From an uncultured Gammaproteobacteria bacterium (GTDB lineage: Bacteria > Pseudomonadota > Gammaproteobacteria > GCA-002705445 > GCA-002716945): a stretch of 64,000 nucleotides of DNA. The stretch's first letter is position 1. Each line of letters opens with the position of its first letter. Below are positions 26,904-37,563 of this stretch, one piece after another. The stretch lies in contig CAJQLO010000001.1 in assembly GCA_905479195.1 (NCBI GenBank), positions 494,694 through 558,693 on the forward strand, in the 5' to 3' direction. The notes beneath the pieces are model-generated. The model saw only the letters and a list, made by a program, of their open reading frames with translations, searched no databases and was not told the DNA's origin. Both the position numbers and the translations under genes were made by a program.

Positions 26904-29900
26904 ATGCCTACTAATTTTACTCATTTACACCTCTTAACATCTTATTCTTTAAGCTGTAGCACGATAAATATTGATAAACTAATAAAGTTAGCTAAAAAAA
27001 ATAAAATAAATACATTAGCGATAACAGATCATTTGAATGTTTTTGCTGCAATAAAGTTCTATCAAAAATGCATAGATAATAATATTAAGCCTATAATCGG
27101 CTGTCAAATTCCTGTGAAATATGACACTTTAGGAAGATTTACGCCTAACATAACTATTTTATGCAAGGATATTGATGGTTATAAAAGTTTAATTAAGCTC
27201 CTTTCAGAAATACATGTTCAAAAGGAAAAAAATAAAACTGCTTCAGCAGATATCAGTCAACTTAAAAAGTATAATCATGGCCTAATAATATTATCTGGAG
27301 GACGATATGGGGTTATAGGAAGCAACCTTCTTTCAGAAGATAATACTTCAAAAATTAATTTCGTTAAATCATTGAAGAAAATATTTCAAGATAGATTATA
27401 TGTACAAATTGACAGAGGAAACCATGAATCTGAAAAATTATATAATAATAAGCTTTTAATATTAGCAGAAGACCTAGATTTACCTATTGTAGGAACTAAT
27501 CATGTGCTTTTCTTAGAAAAAACTGATTTTGATGCACATGAGGTTAGAGTCTGTATAAATAAAAAAATTAAAATAGATGATAGGAATAATCAAAAAGAGT
27601 TTTCTGATGAACAGTATTTTAAGACTGAAAAAGAATTAATTAATCTTTTTAGTGACATACCAGATGCAATTGAAAATATTTCTGAAATTGTAAAAAAATG
27701 TAATATACATATTCCTATTGGAATTTACCATCTTCCAGTATTTAACACTCCTGACAAATCTAATGTTGATAGTTATTTTGATATAATAGTAGAAAAAGGT
27801 TTAGAGGAAATAATAAAAAATACGAAAGATATAAATATTGCTGAATATAGAGATAGATTGAAATATGAAATTAAGGTAATAAAAGAAATGGGATTTGTCA
27901 GTTATTTTTTAATAGTACATGAATTTATTGATTGGGCTAAAAAAAATTCAATTCCCGTAGGCCCAGGAAGAGGGTCAGGAGCTGGCTCTCTTGTTGCTTT
28001 TGCTTTAAAAATTACATCAATCGATCCTATTAAGTACAATCTTCTTTTTGAACGTTTCTTGAATATAGAAAGAATATCGATGCCTGATTTTGATATAGAT
28101 TTCTGTATGATTAATAGACAAAAAATTATAGAACATATAACTAGCTTATATGGTGAGAGTAAAGTTTCTCAGATCATTACCTATGGCACATTATCCGCTA
28201 GAGCTGTCATAAGAGACGTCGGAAGGGTGCTTGGGATGGGTTATACGTTTGTTGATAGGATTGCAAAATTAATACCATTCAGCGTTGGAATTACAATAGA
28301 TGATGCACTTAAACAAAATAAAGAATTAAAAAAAGATTACCAGAACAACGAAGAAATACAAAATTTAATAGACACTTCGAAAAAATTAGAAGGACTTCCG
28401 AGAAATGTTGGTAAGCATGCCGCAGGAATTGTTGTCGCACCTGGCGACATAGATAATTTTATTCCGTTATATAGAGTCGAAGAGAGTGATGAAATTGTTA
28501 CTCAATATGATAAGGATGATATTGAAAAATTAGGTTTAGTAAAATTTGATATTTTAGGTTTAAGAACTTTAAGCATCATTGATAGAGCAATTAAAACAAT
28601 CAAAGAGAAGCATGGCGACGTTAGAACTAATGATGATATTGAATTAAATGACCAGAAGGTTTTTAATTTATTACAGCAAAAATTGACTACCGGAGTATTC
28701 CAGCTTGAATCGTCAGGAATGAAGAGATACATGGGTAAACTTAGACCTGATTGCTTTGATGACATAGTCGCTATTGTGGCGCTATATCGACCAGGACCTC
28801 TTGGTACTGGTATGGTTGATGATTTTATTGACAATAAGCATGGTAAGAAAATTAATTATGAGCATTCTTTGCTTGAGCCAATCCTATCGGAAACATATGG
28901 GCTAATTTTATATCAAGAACAAGTTATGGAGATATCTCGTTCCCTTGCAAATTATACACTTGGTGAAGCTGATTTACTAAGAAGGGCAATGGGCAAGAAA
29001 AAGAAAAGTGAAATGGAGATGCATAGAAAAAAGTTCATTGATGGTGCAATAATCAAGGGGATTAATAGTAGAATTGCTGATTCTATTTTTTCTAAGATGG
29101 AAAAATTTGCAGGCTATGGTTTTAATAAATCTCATTCTGTAGCATATGCATCCATTTCTTACCAAACTGCTTTTTTGAAAACATACTATACATCAGAGTT
29201 TTTATCAGCCGCATTATCTTCAGATATGGATAACACTGACAAGGTAATATCCCTTGTTGATGCTTGTGGTGAAATGTCTACAACAATTCTTCAACCAAAT
29301 ATTAATATGTCAGGATTTAATTTCATTTCAGTTAATAAAAATACTATATTATATGGCCTAGGTGCCATTAAAGGTGTTGGGAGTAATGCTGTTAAATATA
29401 TTATTGATGAAAGAGAGTCTAATGGAGAATTTAAAAATATATTTGATTTTTGTGAACGTGTTTCTTTAAATTCTGTCAATATAGGTACTCTAGATGCTCT
29501 GATATATTCTGGGTCTTTTGATGTCTTTAAAGAAAATAGATTAGCGATGAAAAAGAGTCTTGGAAAAGCAATGCTGTATGGCCAACAAAAACAAAACTCT
29601 AGAACTACTGGCCAACAAGAGTTATTCGAAAATAAATCTGAATCATTTTCAGTCAGACATGATAATCTTAATCTTGCCTTGAAGGTTGATAACACAATTG
29701 ATAATAGGCTCAAGTCTCTTTCCTTGGAGAAGAAAGTTATTGGATTTTATCTTAGCGGACATCCAATCAAAGAATACCAAGAAGAAATTACCTCAATGTC
29801 TATTAAATCTATAGCATCATACTTTGATAAACTTTATTCAGCAGATATTGATGAGGATTTTAGTGAACATGGAACCGTCAGTGGCGTTATAACTAATATC

Positions 29901-30374
29901 AGATCTCAGAGAATGGGCAAAGATAGGTTTATTAATATTCTAAGCGTTGATGATTCAACTCATAGATTGGAAATAATTCTTTTTTCTGATGTTTATGAGA
30001 AGTATAGAAATTTAATCAAGGAGAATGAGGTCTTATTTTTTTCTGGAGTTATTGCAATGGATGATTACAATGGAGATTTGAGCATGAAAGCTACAAAGAT
30101 AATTGATATGGACTCGGCAAGGCAGCAATACTCAAAAGAAATAGAGCTCTTTATTTCACCAGAACATATTAATGATAATATTTTGGAAAGAATAGTATGC
30201 TTATTAGAGCCTCATAAAAATGGAAAATGCCCTTTAATTATAAAATGTTTAAGTAATCAGCATATAGTCCCACTTGAGCTTGATAACGAATGGTTGATCA
30301 ACCCATCATCAACTTTAATCAATGGATTGTCTGATTTGCTTGGAAAGGAAAATATTATCGTAAAATATGAATAG
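26904..30374 (+). CDS. dnaE: DNA polymerase III alpha subunit
   Basis: At 1156 residues (E. coli 1160) this is the replicative polymerase. Order of domains: PHP (about 5-275, starting THLHLLTSYSL), palm with GRGSGAGSLVAFAL and the catalytic PDFDID at 394-399, fingers and beta-binding region, helix-hairpin-helix (around LYGLGAIKGVGSNAV), and an OB fold (about 980-1060, SGVITNIRSQRMG). The type is DnaE1. The proofreading subunit DnaQ is encoded at 62469. Confidence 0.97.
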   Translation: MPTNFTHLHLLTSYSLSCSTINIDKLIKLAKKNKINTLAITDHLNVFAAIKFYQKCIDNNIKPIIGCQIPVKYDTLGRFTPNITILCKDIDGYKSLIKLLSEIHVQKEKNKTASADISQLKKYNHGLIILSGGRYGVIGSNLLSEDNTSKINFVKSLKKIFQDRLYVQIDRGNHESEKLYNNKLLILAEDLDLPIVGTNHVLFLEKTDFDAHEVRVCINKKIKIDDRNNQKEFSDEQYFKTEKELINLFSDIPDAIENISEIVKKCNIHIPIGIYHLPVFNTPDKSNVDSYFDIIVEKGLEEIIKNTKDINIAEYRDRLKYEIKVIKEMGFVSYFLIVHEFIDWAKKNSIPVGPGRGSGAGSLVAFALKITSIDPIKYNLLFERFLNIERISMPDFDIDFCMINRQKIIEHITSLYGESKVSQIITYGTLSARAVIRDVGRVLGMGYTFVDRIAKLIPFSVGITIDDALKQNKELKKDYQNNEEIQNLIDTSKKLEGLPRNVGKHAAGIVVAPGDIDNFIPLYRVEESDEIVTQYDKDDIEKLGLVKFDILGLRTLSIIDRAIKTIKEKHGDVRTNDDIELNDQKVFNLLQQKLTTGVFQLESSGMKRYMGKLRPDCFDDIVAIVALYRPGPLGTGMVDDFIDNKHGKKINYEHSLLEPILSETYGLILYQEQVMEISRSLANYTLGEADLLRRAMGKKKKSEMEMHRKKFIDGAIIKGINSRIADSIFSKMEKFAGYGFNKSHSVAYASISYQTAFLKTYYTSEFLSAALSSDMDNTDKVISLVDACGEMSTTILQPNINMSGFNFISVNKNTILYGLGAIKGVGSNAVKYIIDERESNGEFKNIFDFCERVSLNSVNIGTLDALIYSGSFDVFKENRLAMKKSLGKAMLYGQQKQNSRTTGQQELFENKSESFSVRHDNLNLALKVDNTIDNRLKSLSLEKKVIGFYLSGHPIKEYQEEITSMSIKSIASYFDKLYSADIDEDFSEHGTVSGVITNIRSQRMGKDRFINILSVDDSTHRLEIILFSDVYEKYRNLIKENEVLFFSGVIAMDDYNGDLSMKATKIIDMDSARQQYSKEIELFISPEHINDNILERIVCLLEPHKNGKCPLIIKCLSNQHIVPLELDNEWLINPSSTLINGLSDLLGKENIIVKYE

Positions 30375-30393
30375 TTATTTTATATGAATTGTT

Positions 30394-30399
30394 TATAAT
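30394..30399 (+). promoter_or_regulatory. Candidate -10 box just upstream of accA
   Basis: A perfect TATAAT at 30394-30399 lies 11 bases before the accA ATG (30410), without a good -35. The transcript would start near 30406, so accA could have a leader of only about four bases. No Shine-Dalgarno is present. Confidence 0.35.
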
Positions 30400-30409
30400 T
30401 ATCCCAATA

Positions 30410-31375
30410 ATGAAAGAATTTAACCCAAATTACTTAGACTTTGAACAACCTTTACTAGAAATAGAAGGCAGGATCAAACAAATTAAAAATGATCCGGAAA
30501 AAACAGCAAAAGCTGATGCAAAGATTACTAAACTTGACAAAGAACATTCTGAATTGACTCGAAAAATATTTGGAAATTTAACTGATTGGCAAATCTCTCA
30601 ATTAGCTAGGCATCCATTAAGACCATATACTCTTGATTATATCCCTAATCTGTTTTCATCATTTACTGAATTGCATGGAGATAGAATGTTTGGCGATGAT
30701 GCTGCGTTAATATGTGGCATTGCAAAAATTGATGAACATAATTTTATGTTTATAGGACATCAAAAGGGGAGAGACGCTAAAGAAAAGGTTAAACGAAATT
30801 TTGGAATGCCAAAGCCAGAAGGTTATAGAAAAGCACTTCGTGTAATGAAGTTAGCTGAAAAATTTGGATTGCCAGTTGTAACATTTATTGATACGCCTGG
30901 TGCATATCCAGGTATTGATGCTGAATCACGAAATCAAAGTCAAGCCATAGCAGAAAATCTCTATATTATGTCTAATTTAAAAGTCCCGGTTATTTCTATA
31001 ATAATTGGTGAAGGTGGATCGGGAGGAGCCCTTGCAATTGGAATTTCAGATAAGCTAGGAATGCTAGAAAATAGTATTTACTCTGTAATTAGTCCCGAGG
31101 GTTGCGCTTCAATTTTATGGAAAGATTCAAAAAAAGCTGAGCAAGCTGCAGACGCATTATGTATCACAGCACCCAAGCTAGTAAAATTTAATTTGGTTGA
31201 CCTAATTATACCAGAGCCATTAGGTGGAGCTCATAGAGATTATAGTGCAATGACTTCATCATTGAAAATGAATTTAATTTCTATGTTAGAAGATTTAAAA
31301 GACACTGATATTGATGAAATATTATATAAACGTAAAGAAAAAATTAGCTCATATGGCAAATTTGAAAGATCATAA
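30410..31375 (+). CDS. accA: Acetyl-CoA carboxylase carboxyltransferase subunit alpha
   Basis: This 321-residue subunit (E. coli 319), with AccD, transfers the carboxyl group from biotin to acetyl-CoA, giving malonyl-CoA for fatty acids. The family start is NYLDFEQPLLEIEGRI. Other motifs are FGNLTDWQISQLARHP, VVTFIDTPGAYPG and the oxyanion block IGEGGSGGALAIG. The frame is open from a TTG at 30389, but ATG 30410 gives the family N-terminus. It overlaps tilS by 23 bases. Confidence 0.95.
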   Translation: MKEFNPNYLDFEQPLLEIEGRIKQIKNDPEKTAKADAKITKLDKEHSELTRKIFGNLTDWQISQLARHPLRPYTLDYIPNLFSSFTELHGDRMFGDDAALICGIAKIDEHNFMFIGHQKGRDAKEKVKRNFGMPKPEGYRKALRVMKLAEKFGLPVVTFIDTPGAYPGIDAESRNQSQAIAENLYIMSNLKVPVISIIIGEGGSGGALAIGISDKLGMLENSIYSVISPEGCASILWKDSKKAEQAADALCITAPKLVKFNLVDLIIPEPLGGAHRDYSAMTSSLKMNLISMLEDLKDTDIDEILYKRKEKISSYGKFERS

Positions 31376-32321
31376 ACTTGTTAAAGTTTGTAATGACCAT
31401 GCATCAAGACTCTCGGTAAATAAATTTTTAATCGCATATAGCGGGGGAATGGACTCATCTGTTTTGCTAGATTGTTTTTTTCAATTAAGTCATATTATCC
31501 CAATTAAAATTAGATCTATTCATGTAAATCATGGACTTTCTAATGAAGCAGATCTATTTGAAACTCATTGCAGAAAAGTTTGTAAAGAATATGGTATTAA
31601 ACATGTCACTAAAAAGCTTAACCTTAAGATAACTTCTAATATTGAAGAACAATGCAGGAAAGCAAGATATAAAGAGCTTTGTGAGAACTGTCAGGATGAC
31701 GAAGTAATCATTACTGCGCATCATGAGGAAGATCAAATTGAAACTTTTTTCTTGAGAGTTATAAGAGGTTCTGGAGTCAGAGGCCTTTCATGCATGAAAG
31801 AAACTACTCTTTATAATGATAGTTTGCTTGCACGACCATTCCTTCAAACACAAAAAGAAGAAATTAAAAAATATTCAGAAGATAATAGTATTAAATATAT
31901 AGAAGACATAACTAATAATAATAATAAGTATGACAGAAATTTTTTACGCAACGAACTAATCCCCTTGTTAAAATCAAGATGGCCATCTGTTAATAAAAAC
32001 ATTATTAACAATATTCTTGTCCATGATATTCAGTCAGCTTATACAACAGATACTGTGAACGATGTATTACCTAGTTTCTTAGGTTCTTCTAATAATGAAT
32101 TGCTGATAGAACACCTGCTTGATAAGCCATTTCATTTAAAAGTGATAGTTTTGCATGAATGGGTCTATTTAGAGAGCAAGATTTTGTTGAACTTAAAACA
32201 TATTAGGGAAATTATCAAAATACTGAATACAGATAATGACTCAAATCCTTTATTTGCTTTTGGTAATATCAAGATAAGAAAAATAAGAAATATTTTGTCT
32301 TTATCTTTAAATAAGTCTTAG
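31353..32321 (+). CDS. tilS: tRNA(Ile)-lysidine synthetase
   Basis: This roughly 322-residue N-type ATP pyrophosphatase attaches lysine to C34 of the CAU-anticodon tRNA-Ile so that it reads AUA. The P-loop SGGMDS is at 30-35, followed by HVNHGLSNEAD, AHHEEDQIETFFLRVIRGSG and the specificity block DNSIKYIEDITN. It is shorter than E. coli TilS (432) and so has a reduced C-terminal tRNA-binding part. The frame extends 14 codons upstream. ATG 31353 is preferred because it keeps the overlap with accA short. Confidence 0.88.
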   Translation: MANLKDHKLVKVCNDHASRLSVNKFLIAYSGGMDSSVLLDCFFQLSHIIPIKIRSIHVNHGLSNEADLFETHCRKVCKEYGIKHVTKKLNLKITSNIEEQCRKARYKELCENCQDDEVIITAHHEEDQIETFFLRVIRGSGVRGLSCMKETTLYNDSLLARPFLQTQKEEIKKYSEDNSIKYIEDITNNNNKYDRNFLRNELIPLLKSRWPSVNKNIINNILVHDIQSAYTTDTVNDVLPSFLGSSNNELLIEHLLDKPFHLKVIVLHEWVYLESKILLNLKHIREIIKILNTDNDSNPLFAFGNIKIRKIRNILSLSLNKS

Positions 32322-32384
32322 ACATATTGATCAACAAGGTGATATAAAAAAAAGTAATTTATATATATTTTCTTCCATATCGTC

Positions 32385-32390
32385 TATACT
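32385..32390 (+). promoter_or_regulatory. Candidate -10 box for the pyrG-kdsA-eno operon
   Basis: TATACT at 32385-32390 is the best -10 in the 84-base gap before pyrG and has no clear -35. It predicts a start near 32397 and a nine-base leader without a Shine-Dalgarno. Confidence 0.3.
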
Positions 32391-32405
32391 TTTTATTATA
32401 AATTT

Positions 32406-34028
32406 ATGACAAGATATGTATTTATCACTGGCGGAGTAGTTTCATCTCTTGGAAAGGGAATAGCAGCGGCCTCCCTTGCTTCTTTATTCAAATTAAGAGG
32501 ATTTAAAGTCTCTTTACAAAAATTAGACCCCTATATTAATTTAGACCCAGGTACAATGAGCCCTATACAGCATGGGGAAGTTTTTGTTACGGATGATGGT
32601 GCAGAAACAGACTTAGATCTTGGGCACTATGAGAGATTTGTGGGAATTAGAATGACCCAGGATAGCAATGTTACTGCAGGACGTGTTTATTCGAATGTAA
32701 TAAATAAAGAAAGAAAAGGTGAATATCTGGGTAGTACCGTTCAAGTCATACCTCATATTACTGATGAAATTAAAAAATTAATTATAAAAGGCTCGAAAAA
32801 ATCAGATGTTGCGTTTGTTGAAATTGGCGGCACTGTTGGTGATATTGAGTCCTTGCCTTTTTTAGAGTCAATACGGCAATTTAGTTTAGAATTAGGTAAA
32901 TCAAGAGCAATGTTTGTACATTTAACACTCCTTCCATACATTGAAGTGACCAATGAGATTAAAACTAAGCCAACCCAGCACTCTGTCAAAGAATTAAGAT
33001 CTATTGGAATTCAGCCAGATGTTCTTTTATGTAGAGGTAAAAACTCTATAAATCAAAAGCTTAAGAAGAAATTAGCATTATTTACTAACGTTCCTGAAAG
33101 CGCTGTATTCTCTGCAGTTGACGCAGAATCAATTTATGATATTCCTATCCTTTTTAGGGACCAGAAGATTGATGAGTTTATGTTAAAACAATTTAAACTA
33201 AAGAGTAAAAGGCTTAATTTATCACCCTGGAATAACTATAGGTTAAAGGCTGAAAAATGTAAGAAGACTGTCAAGATAGCTATGATTGGCAAGTATGTTG
33301 ATCTCGCTGACTCGTATAAATCATTAAATGAAGCTCTTTATCATGCTGGGATTATAAATAATAGACTTGTAGAGATTACATATCTAGATTCTGAGCAAAT
33401 AACTAAAGCTAATGTTAAAAAGTTAAAAGTAATGGATGGGATACTTGTTCCGGGTGGATTTGGAAATAGAGGTATCGAGGGTAAAATATTAGCTGCGCAG
33501 TATGCGCGTGTCAATAAAATACCTTATCTGGGAATATGTCTAGGCATGCAGATATCTGTTATAGAGTTCGCAAGAAATGTCCTTAAGCTGAAAAATGCAA
33601 ACAGTACAGAGTTTAACAGTAAAACTAAACACCCTGTTGTTGCTCTTGTTGACGAATGGAAAGATAATTCAGGTAAAAAGATTATTTCTGACAAGAAAAA
33701 TATGGGCGGGACTATGCGGTTAGGCTCACAAGATTGCACATTATCAAAAGGTTCTTTGGCATATAAAATGTATGAAAAATTAGCTATTAATGAGAGACAT
33801 CGCCATAGATATGAAGTAAATGACTCTCTTTTAGAGTTGTTTGATGATAGTCGATTGAAATTTAGTGGAAGATCAAAAAAAGGTAATTTAATGGAAATAG
33901 TTGAGTTAAAAGGACATCCTTGGTATCTTGGATGCCAATTTCATCCAGAATTTACATCATCGCCAATCTCTGGACATCCTTTATTTAATGGGTTCATTGC
34001 TGCGTCAAAAAAGAAAAGGAAATTATAA
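32406..34028 (+). CDS. pyrG: CTP synthase
   Basis: This 540-residue enzyme has an N-terminal amidoligase domain (about 1-265, starting [20 protein letters not shown] in full register) and a C-terminal class I glutamine amidotransferase domain. The nucleophile is Cys378 in GICLGMQ, and the His-Glu pair is in QFHPEF. It makes CTP from UTP, ATP and glutamine. It begins the conserved cluster pyrG-kdsA-eno-ftsB-ispD-ispF. Confidence 0.97.
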   Translation: MTRYVFITGGVVSSLGKGIAAASLASLFKLRGFKVSLQKLDPYINLDPGTMSPIQHGEVFVTDDGAETDLDLGHYERFVGIRMTQDSNVTAGRVYSNVINKERKGEYLGSTVQVIPHITDEIKKLIIKGSKKSDVAFVEIGGTVGDIESLPFLESIRQFSLELGKSRAMFVHLTLLPYIEVTNEIKTKPTQHSVKELRSIGIQPDVLLCRGKNSINQKLKKKLALFTNVPESAVFSAVDAESIYDIPILFRDQKIDEFMLKQFKLKSKRLNLSPWNNYRLKAEKCKKTVKIAMIGKYVDLADSYKSLNEALYHAGIINNRLVEITYLDSEQITKANVKKLKVMDGILVPGGFGNRGIEGKILAAQYARVNKIPYLGICLGMQISVIEFARNVLKLKNANSTEFNSKTKHPVVALVDEWKDNSGKKIISDKKNMGGTMRLGSQDCTLSKGSLAYKMYEKLAINERHRHRYEVNDSLLELFDDSRLKFSGRSKKGNLMEIVELKGHPWYLGCQFHPEFTSSPISGHPLFNGFIAASKKKRKL

Positions 34029-34030
34029 AT

Positions 34031-34840
34031 ATGCCAGTTAATATTGGAAAAACTAAAGATTTAACCTTGATCTCCGGGCCATGCGCAATAGAGTCTGAGA
34101 AGCTATCAATGTCTATAGCTGAACATATATGTGAAATAACTCATAATTTACCCATATCCTATATATTCAAGGCTTCTTTTGATAAAGCTAACAGATCTTC
34201 TATAGATTCAGAAAGAGGAATAGGTATAGAAAAAGGTCTAAAGATATTGCGAAAGATAGGGGAAACCTTTGAAATACCGGTTATAACTGATGTTCATGAA
34301 GATAGCCCTATTGATGAAGTTGCAGATGCTGTAGATGTAATTCAAACCCCTGCATTTCTGTGCAGACAAACTAATTTTATCGTTAAAGTTGCATCAGCTA
34401 TGAAGCCTGTGAATATCAAAAAAGGACAGTTCTTGTCCCCTAGAGAAATGATAAATGTCGTGAAGAAAGCTAAATCAACAGGAAATAATGATATATATGT
34501 CTGCGAAAGAGGCGTTTCATTTGGATACAATAATTTAGTCTCTGATATGAGATCTCTTGTTATATTGAGAGAAACAGGGTGCCCTGTGGTATTTGATGCT
34601 TCCCATTCGGTTCAACAGCCCGGAGCATTAGTAAACCAGTCTGGAGGTGAAAGCGAATACATCCCGGTGCTTTCAAGAGCAGCAGTAGCTGTTGGCATTG
34701 ACGCGCTTTTTATTGAGACTCACCCGGAACCTAGTAAAGCAATAAGTGATGGAAAGAATTCATTAAATATCAAAGATTTAAAAAAACTATTGGATGATAT
34801 AGTTAGCATAAATAACATAATAAAAGGAAACATGGAGTAG
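34031..34840 (+). CDS. kdsA: 2-dehydro-3-deoxyphosphooctonate aldolase (KDO-8-phosphate synthase)
   Basis: This 269-residue TIM-barrel enzyme condenses arabinose 5-phosphate and PEP to KDO-8-phosphate, feeding the inner core of LPS. Motifs: [10 protein letters not shown] near the start, [12 protein letters not shown] for PEP and phosphate binding, [15 protein letters not shown] and [11 protein letters not shown]. It follows pyrG after two bases with GGA as ribosome binding site. The later KDO step, kdsB, is at 51335. Confidence 0.96.
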   Translation: MPVNIGKTKDLTLISGPCAIESEKLSMSIAEHICEITHNLPISYIFKASFDKANRSSIDSERGIGIEKGLKILRKIGETFEIPVITDVHEDSPIDEVADAVDVIQTPAFLCRQTNFIVKVASAMKPVNIKKGQFLSPREMINVVKKAKSTGNNDIYVCERGVSFGYNNLVSDMRSLVILRETGCPVVFDASHSVQQPGALVNQSGGESEYIPVLSRAAVAVGIDALFIETHPEPSKAISDGKNSLNIKDLKKLLDDIVSINNIIKGNME

Positions 34841-34844
34841 ACAG

Positions 34845-36125
34845 TTGAGTATTATAAAGACTTTAAAAGGAAGACAAATATTGGATTCTAGAGGTAACCC
34901 TACTATAGAAGTAGATATGGAATTAGCCTGCGGATCTATGGGACGCGGTATTGTTCCATCCGGAGCATCTACTGGTGCACTAGAAGCATTGGAGTTAAGA
35001 GATGGAGATAAGACTAGATATCTTGGAAAATCAGTTAATAATGCAGTTGATAGTATAAATAACGAGATTAGTTTAAAAATAGCTAATAATGTTAGTTTCA
35101 CACAAGAATCTTTGGATAAGCTGCTTATAGATCTTGATGGTACGAATAATAAGAAAAGACTGGGGGCAAATGCAATTCTTGGCATATCACTTGCCTTTTC
35201 TCATGCAAACGCAAAATCTTTAAAAGAGCCGCTTTATAAGACCTATTCCCTTGATGGTAATTTTTCATTGCCGATTCCTATGATGAACATCATTAATGGT
35301 GGAGCGCATGCTAATAATAGCTTGGATTTCCAAGAATTTATGATTTTGCCGATTGGTTTTGAGTCATTTTCTGAAAGCCTTAGAGCTGGTGTTGAGATTT
35401 TTCATGGACTTAAGAGTAAACTAAATAAGCTTTCCTTGAGTACTGCAGTAGGTGATGAAGGAGGGTTTGCCCCTAATATTAATTCAAACAGCGAGGCTCT
35501 TGAAATTATATTGGATGCAATCAGTCATGCCGGCTATAAAGCTGGAGAAGAAGTTTACCTGGGGCTTGATGTTGCTAGCTCTGAATTCTATGAAAATGGG
35601 AAATATATGCTCTCTAATGGTAATTCTTATACAAATGTTGAATTTTGCAGTTATTTAGAAGAACTTAAAGACAATTATCCGATTATAAGTATAGAAGACG
35701 GAATGTCCGAAGATGATTGGGAAGGCTGGAGCCTTCTTACAAAAACGCTTGCTCATAAATTACAGTTAGTGGGCGATGATGTATTTGTTACAAACCCTGA
35801 GATTTTTGAAAAAGGAATTAAGGAAGATATTGCAAATGCAATACTAATCAAATTTAACCAAATTGGCACTATCACAGAGACCTTAAACACAATATCTATG
35901 GCAAAAAAGAATAATTATAATTATATAATTTCTCATCGGAGTGGTGAAACAGAAGACGTGACAATAGCTGACTTAGCTGTAGGAACCGCATCAGGCCAAA
36001 TTAAAACAGGATCACTCTCAAGATCAGATAGGACTTCTAAGTATAATCAATTACTAAGAATTGAAGAGGAGATAGGCTCAGCTTGCTTTAACAAAGATAA
36101 TGTTTTTGGTAAATGGTTAAAATGA
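34845..36125 (+). CDS. eno: Enolase
   Basis: This 426-residue enzyme interconverts 2-phosphoglycerate and PEP and may also sit in the RNA degradosome. It starts at TTG with a good GGAG seven bases upstream. The first residues [20 protein letters not shown] line up with the E. coli start, which settles the rare start codon. Motifs: GDEGGFAPN, the metal ligand Asp in [31 protein letters not shown] and SHRSGETED. It overlaps ftsB in ATGA. PEP made here is used by kdsA next door. Confidence 0.97.
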   Translation: MSIIKTLKGRQILDSRGNPTIEVDMELACGSMGRGIVPSGASTGALEALELRDGDKTRYLGKSVNNAVDSINNEISLKIANNVSFTQESLDKLLIDLDGTNNKKRLGANAILGISLAFSHANAKSLKEPLYKTYSLDGNFSLPIPMMNIINGGAHANNSLDFQEFMILPIGFESFSESLRAGVEIFHGLKSKLNKLSLSTAVGDEGGFAPNINSNSEALEIILDAISHAGYKAGEEVYLGLDVASSEFYENGKYMLSNGNSYTNVEFCSYLEELKDNYPIISIEDGMSEDDWEGWSLLTKTLAHKLQLVGDDVFVTNPEIFEKGIKEDIANAILIKFNQIGTITETLNTISMAKKNNYNYIISHRSGETEDVTIADLAVGTASGQIKTGSLSRSDRTSKYNQLLRIEEEIGSACFNKDNVFGKWLK

Positions 36126-36400
36126 AGCTCTATCACGCAATCTGTCTGATACTATTTATCAGTTTGCAGCATTCATTGTTTTTAAGTAATAATAGTTTGT
36201 TTACATATTTCAGTTTAAATAATGCTATAGAAGCATCTTCCGAAGAAGTGGTAGGTTATCAAACTAATAATAAGAAACTAAGAGAAGAAATTAAAGAGAT
36301 TCGCAGGGATAAAACTTTTATAGAAGTATACGCAAGAGAAAATTATGGGTATATAAAGAAGAATGAAATATTTTATCAGATTATAAAAAATGAAAAATAA
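36122..36400 (+). CDS. ftsB: Cell division protein FtsB
   Basis: This 92-residue bitopic membrane protein has one N-terminal helix (about 4-24) and a periplasmic coiled coil (about 38-70) rich in Asn, Lys and Glu, with a leucine/isoleucine spacing. FtsB joins FtsL and FtsQ in the divisome. Sequence alone would be weak, but the place between eno and ispD is the standard one. ATG 36122 (ATGA overlap with eno) is preferred over an ATG three codons upstream. It overlaps ispD by 11 bases. Confidence 0.85.
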   Translation: MKLYHAICLILFISLQHSLFLSNNSLFTYFSLNNAIEASSEEVVGYQTNNKKLREEIKEIRRDKTFIEVYARENYGYIKKNEIFYQIIKNEK

Positions 36401-37067
36401 AATCTGTGATGCTATAGTTCTTGCGGCAGGAGCTGGCACAAGATTTAATTCTTCTACACCAAAACAGTTTCTAAAAATTAATAATAAAAACTTGATTGAT
36501 ATAGCTATTCAAAATCTAAATTCTATAAAAGAAATAAGAAATATTTATATAGTATTAAAAAAGAATAATCCTTATAAAGTGAACAAGGATTTAAAAATAA
36601 TTATTGGAGGCGCAACGAGAACCAAGTCTGTTTTTAAGTCGTTAAACTTTGTATCTAAAACTGAAGATGCACCTAATAATATTTTAATACATGATGCTGC
36701 GAGGCCATGCCTAGATGCCAGGGATCTCAAAGAACTATTTGTAAAAGGAAATAGTTCAACAATAGGTCTGTCTCTGGGATATCCATTAACTAATGCATTA
36801 AAAAAAGTGAATTCTAGATTACAAGTAACTGACAATATTAAAAGAGACAATCTGTATATGTCTTTTACTCCTCAGATATTTAATTTTTCCAAGCTATTCC
36901 TGGCTTACACTGATATTATCAAAAAAGAACAGAGCGTTGATGATGAAATTGAGGCGATGACAAAATCAGGCCATAAGGTTAAACTTATGAAGTCATCTCC
37001 AAGAAATATTAAATTAACTTATCAGGATGACCTTGAGGTAATAAAATCCTTAATGAAAAAAATATGA
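36390..37067 (+). CDS. ispD: 2-C-methyl-D-erythritol 4-phosphate cytidylyltransferase
   Basis: This 225-residue nucleotidyltransferase makes CDP-methylerythritol in the MEP path. The CTP-binding start AIVLAAGAGTRF ends in a conserved arginine, followed by PKQFLKINNK. Other motifs are IIGGATRTKSVFKSL and LIHDAARPCL. It is coupled to ispF by an ATGA overlap. IspE is not in the window. Confidence 0.95.
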   Translation: MKNKICDAIVLAAGAGTRFNSSTPKQFLKINNKNLIDIAIQNLNSIKEIRNIYIVLKKNNPYKVNKDLKIIIGGATRTKSVFKSLNFVSKTEDAPNNILIHDAARPCLDARDLKELFVKGNSSTIGLSLGYPLTNALKKVNSRLQVTDNIKRDNLYMSFTPQIFNFSKLFLAYTDIIKKEQSVDDEIEAMTKSGHKVKLMKSSPRNIKLTYQDDLEVIKSLMKKI

Positions 37068-37555
37068 GAATTGGTTTAGGAATAGATACGCATCAATTGA
37101 TACCTGGAAAATCAATGAGATTAGGAGGTGTTGATATACCCTCAAATGTATCTATTAAAGCTCACTCTGATGGAGACATAATATACCACTCAATAGCTGA
37201 TTCAATATTAGGCGCAATTGGGGCTGGTGATATAGGCGACCATTTTCCAGATACTGACCCTAAGAATAAAGGTCTTGATAGTAGAGTTATAGTTATGTTA
37301 GCTATCAAGAAAGCTTTGTCAATGAAGTTAATATTAAATAATCTTGATATTACCCTCTTATTAGAGTCACCTAAAATATCAGACTATAAAAATGAGATAA
37401 AAGAGAATCTCATTAAGATTTTTATGGAAGTAACTAAAGAGCATTATACTGATAATATGTTTAATATTAAGGCGTCAACTTCAGAGTCTCTTGGTTTTAT
37501 TGGTAAGGGAGAAGGAGTTACCTGTTATTGCATAGTATCTCTTAAATATCTTTAG
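37064..37555 (+). CDS. ispF: 2-C-methyl-D-erythritol 2,4-cyclodiphosphate synthase
   Basis: This 163-residue trimeric zinc enzyme cyclises CDP-ME-phosphate to MEcPP. Zinc ligands are Asp8 and His10 in GIDTHQL and the His in KAHSDGDIIYHSIAD. IGDHFPDTDP and the C-terminal EGVTCYCIVSL complete the family pattern. It follows ispD with a four-base overlap. Separate ispD and ispF genes are present, not the fused IspDF seen in some other bacteria. Confidence 0.96.
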   Translation: MRIGLGIDTHQLIPGKSMRLGGVDIPSNVSIKAHSDGDIIYHSIADSILGAIGAGDIGDHFPDTDPKNKGLDSRVIVMLAIKKALSMKLILNNLDITLLLESPKISDYKNEIKENLIKIFMEVTKEHYTDNMFNIKASTSESLGFIGKGEGVTCYCIVSLKYL

Positions 37556-37563
37556 GAAATTTT

